Positions 62,126-64,000 of a DNA stretch of 64,000 bases are shown piece after piece. The notes below the pieces were generated by a model. That model was not told the origin of the DNA. It searched no databases and saw only the letters and a program-made list of their open reading frames with translations. This DNA comes from Centrapalus pauciflorus (taxonomy: Eukaryota > Streptophyta > Magnoliopsida > Asterales > Asteraceae), in NCBI GenBank assembly GCA_020465985.1, contig JAANYP010004387.1:682001-746000 (forward strand), read 5' to 3'. Positions within the stretch are counted from its first letter, which is position 1, and each line of letters begins with the position of its first letter. Both the position numbers and the translations under genes were made by a program.

Positions 62126-63387
62126 AATAACCCTAACCTCAACGTCATATCAGGGGCAGGTCTATGAATTTTTGTCATCAATGTCACTTTTTTAGAGTAA
62201 GTTTAATAGTTAGATTTTTGAAAAAATTTTTATAAAGAAACATGTTACCAAAATGGGTGCCAACACAACAATAACAAATAATAAGATTCTTGGGTTTTTT
62301 TGTAATGTTTTGGGCCAATTATCTGCTTTTTCTCTCTTCTTTTTATTTTTTCTTCAGCTTTTTTTTCTTTTTATATTTTAATAGTCAAATTTCAGTAATA
62401 TTTCAATAAATTTGGGTAATAAAAACAAAAAATATAAATCAGATTTGTATATAATACTTTTATACATTTTTCGTAGATGTCACTCAAAAAATATCTTAGG
62501 TGTTGTTCGAGTTTTTTGATACATACATAATCCAGTATTTTGAAATTTTATTGTTGTCGAGAGACACCTGTGGTAACACATTGGGTCTGCCCATACGTCA
62601 CATCAACTTAATACTCTCCACTCTCTCAATCTTTTTAAGTTGAAAAGGCCCACCACCGTATTATGCCAACACCCTAAACCTATTTCTGTTTTGGTTTTTA
62701 ATTTTTTTTTTTTTTTTTCAATCCATTTTGTTAAATTGTAATTTAATTTTTTTTTATATGAACTGGATAAGGTATAGATTTATAGGCAACCATCATTCTA
62801 TTTTAATTTATCTATTTGACCAAATGTTTTTCAATTTTTTTTCGTAGATCCTAAGTTTAGAAAAGTTGAGTTATGGCTGCCCTCATCACTTCTCAATTTA
62901 GGAGTTAGGACAACGACGTATTACATAATGGTCCCCAAAGAAATATTATTTCGTCAAAATTAAATAGACAAATTACCAAAAAATGTAACATCAAATACAA
63001 AAATTGTTAATAAAGATAATGTGAAACTTTATAGGCCTAGAAAGGTAACATAAGATAAAATTTCGATAAAAAAATAGTATTGATTATCAATTAAGAATGT
63101 AAAACTATAATTTTATGTACTCTTTGTTGGTAAATGAATAACATTTGATTATCTTTCTTGGCTTAAAATTTAAATATTTATGTCCTTTCTTGGTCAAAAT
63201 AGATTTTTACATCATCTTTTTCGGCCTAAAAAATTTTACAATACATTTATTGATAAATTTTATATTTTATATTACCGTAATTGTCTCAATTTAAAACTAT
63301 AAACAATAAATTAAAATTTTCGACTAACATAAAGTCAGAAACAACTCAACATTGGTCTGACCCTCCCATCTTGGTTTATTACCATTT
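62126..63387. other. AT-rich spacer
   Basis: A possible eroded element lies at about 62152-62595 (AGGGGCAGGTCTATG against, reversed, TATGGGCAGACCC). A T-run lies at 62701-62718. No gene recognised. Confidence 0.35.
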
Positions 63388-63716
63388 TGATAAGGACAGT
63401 GAGATATATACAATTATTTTCTATCATCCACACGACCATACAATGTACAACTATATATTATGGAAAGTGATTTGTACACAACACTTATTTTTCTTACACA
63501 ACAATTTCATATAAATAGACTATTTTACCCTTAATATCACTTTTATCAAATTTACGTTTTACCCCTTATAGTCTATTTATATGAAATTGTTGTGTATGAA
63601 AAATAAGTATTATGTACAAATCAACTCCCATATATTATATGGATGTACAAACCTACAAAGCCTTTATTGTTTGGATGATAAAAAATTATTGTATATAAAT
63701 CACTATCCTTTTGAAA
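63388..63716. mobile_element. MITE with about 150-bp terminal inverted repeats
   Basis: Left-arm phrases GATAAGGACAGTGAGATATA, GTGATTTGTACACAACACTT and ACAACAATTTCATATAAATA recur in mirror order in the right arm. The arms are separated by a short loop near 63530-63560. A related fragment lies at 43960-44080. The short open frame through the left arm is not a gene. Confidence 0.7.
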
Positions 63717-64000
63717 ACCCAGATGTTACACCCAATAAAAAGTTTTGCTTGTAAATAAACTAGTTTATGTACCATCGTATTATGTAGATTCTTGTAATAC
63801 ATAACTGTTTATATAAATATATAGGGACTAAAACTTATAACGTATAAATATTAATAGTTTTTTTTTAAAAAAAAAATACAAGAATAGTATTATTATTTGT
63901 TATTCATTAATTTTCTTGTTTTCTAAATAAATAGGCATACCATAATAGTAATTATTTAATATCATCATTTTAAACTATTGGTTACATTACAACAAATTAA
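63717..64000. other. AT-rich end of window
   Basis: Nothing recognised. Confidence 0.5.

Overview
This window is a piece of an AT-rich, repeat-dense flowering-plant nuclear genome. The four protein-coding genes found are spliced plant genes with GT-AG introns, and each protein recalls an Arabidopsis counterpart. The transposon types (small TIR elements, Helitrons, tRNA-derived SINEs, a long-LTR retroelement and a LINE tail) are those of a eudicot. Asteraceae is a guess from the style of the repeats and cannot be proved here.

Genes. (1) 4179-7733, minus strand: VPS2.1, an ESCRT-III core subunit, 5 coding exons, 223 aa. (2) 28668-29792, minus: a single-exon BIG GRAIN 1-like protein (auxin-related), 374 aa. 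(3) 37880-40972, plus: an MSL10-like mechanosensitive channel, 5 coding exons, 754 aa. (4) 42652-55000, minus: a BREVIS RADIX-like gene of BRXL2/BRXL4 type, 5 coding exons, 389 aa, whose two halves are separated by a 10.8-kb intron packed with transposons. All exon joins were checked for reading phase by hand. The genes are unrelated housekeeping, membrane-trafficking and growth genes and do not form a pathway cluster.

Layout. 1-4.1 kb: TA tract, small TIR element and a truncated LTR element. 4.2-7.7 kb: VPS2.1. 7.8-28.6 kb: gene-free, with several chains of small elements joined by long (TA)n tracts. 28.7-30.2 kb: BIG GRAIN 1-like gene and its promoter. 30.3-37.8 kb: foldback elements and AT-rich spacer. 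37.9-41.2 kb: MSL10-like. 42.6-55.1 kb: BRX-like with the giant intron. 55.1-64 kb: gene-free, with MITEs, a LINE tail, a SINE and foldbacks.

Main unusual signal. Six families of short non-autonomous TIR elements (called A-F here), different in internal sequence, sit in or next to (TA)n microsatellites and share one terminal layout. A G-rich leader of the form G-R-(T/A)TC(A/C)AT is followed by three copies of a family-specific 6-8 bp motif, spaced 18 (or 19) bp and then 8-10 bp. The motif itself differs: GGAAAACC in B and F, GCAGAACC in C, TGTGAACA in D, AGAAC/GGCAC in A, GTACCA/GCACCA in E. This looks like one transposase lineage with a conserved end geometry and diverging binding-site sequence, specialised for TA microsatellites. 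The elements form beads-on-a-string chains in which the TA tract beside one element borders the next.
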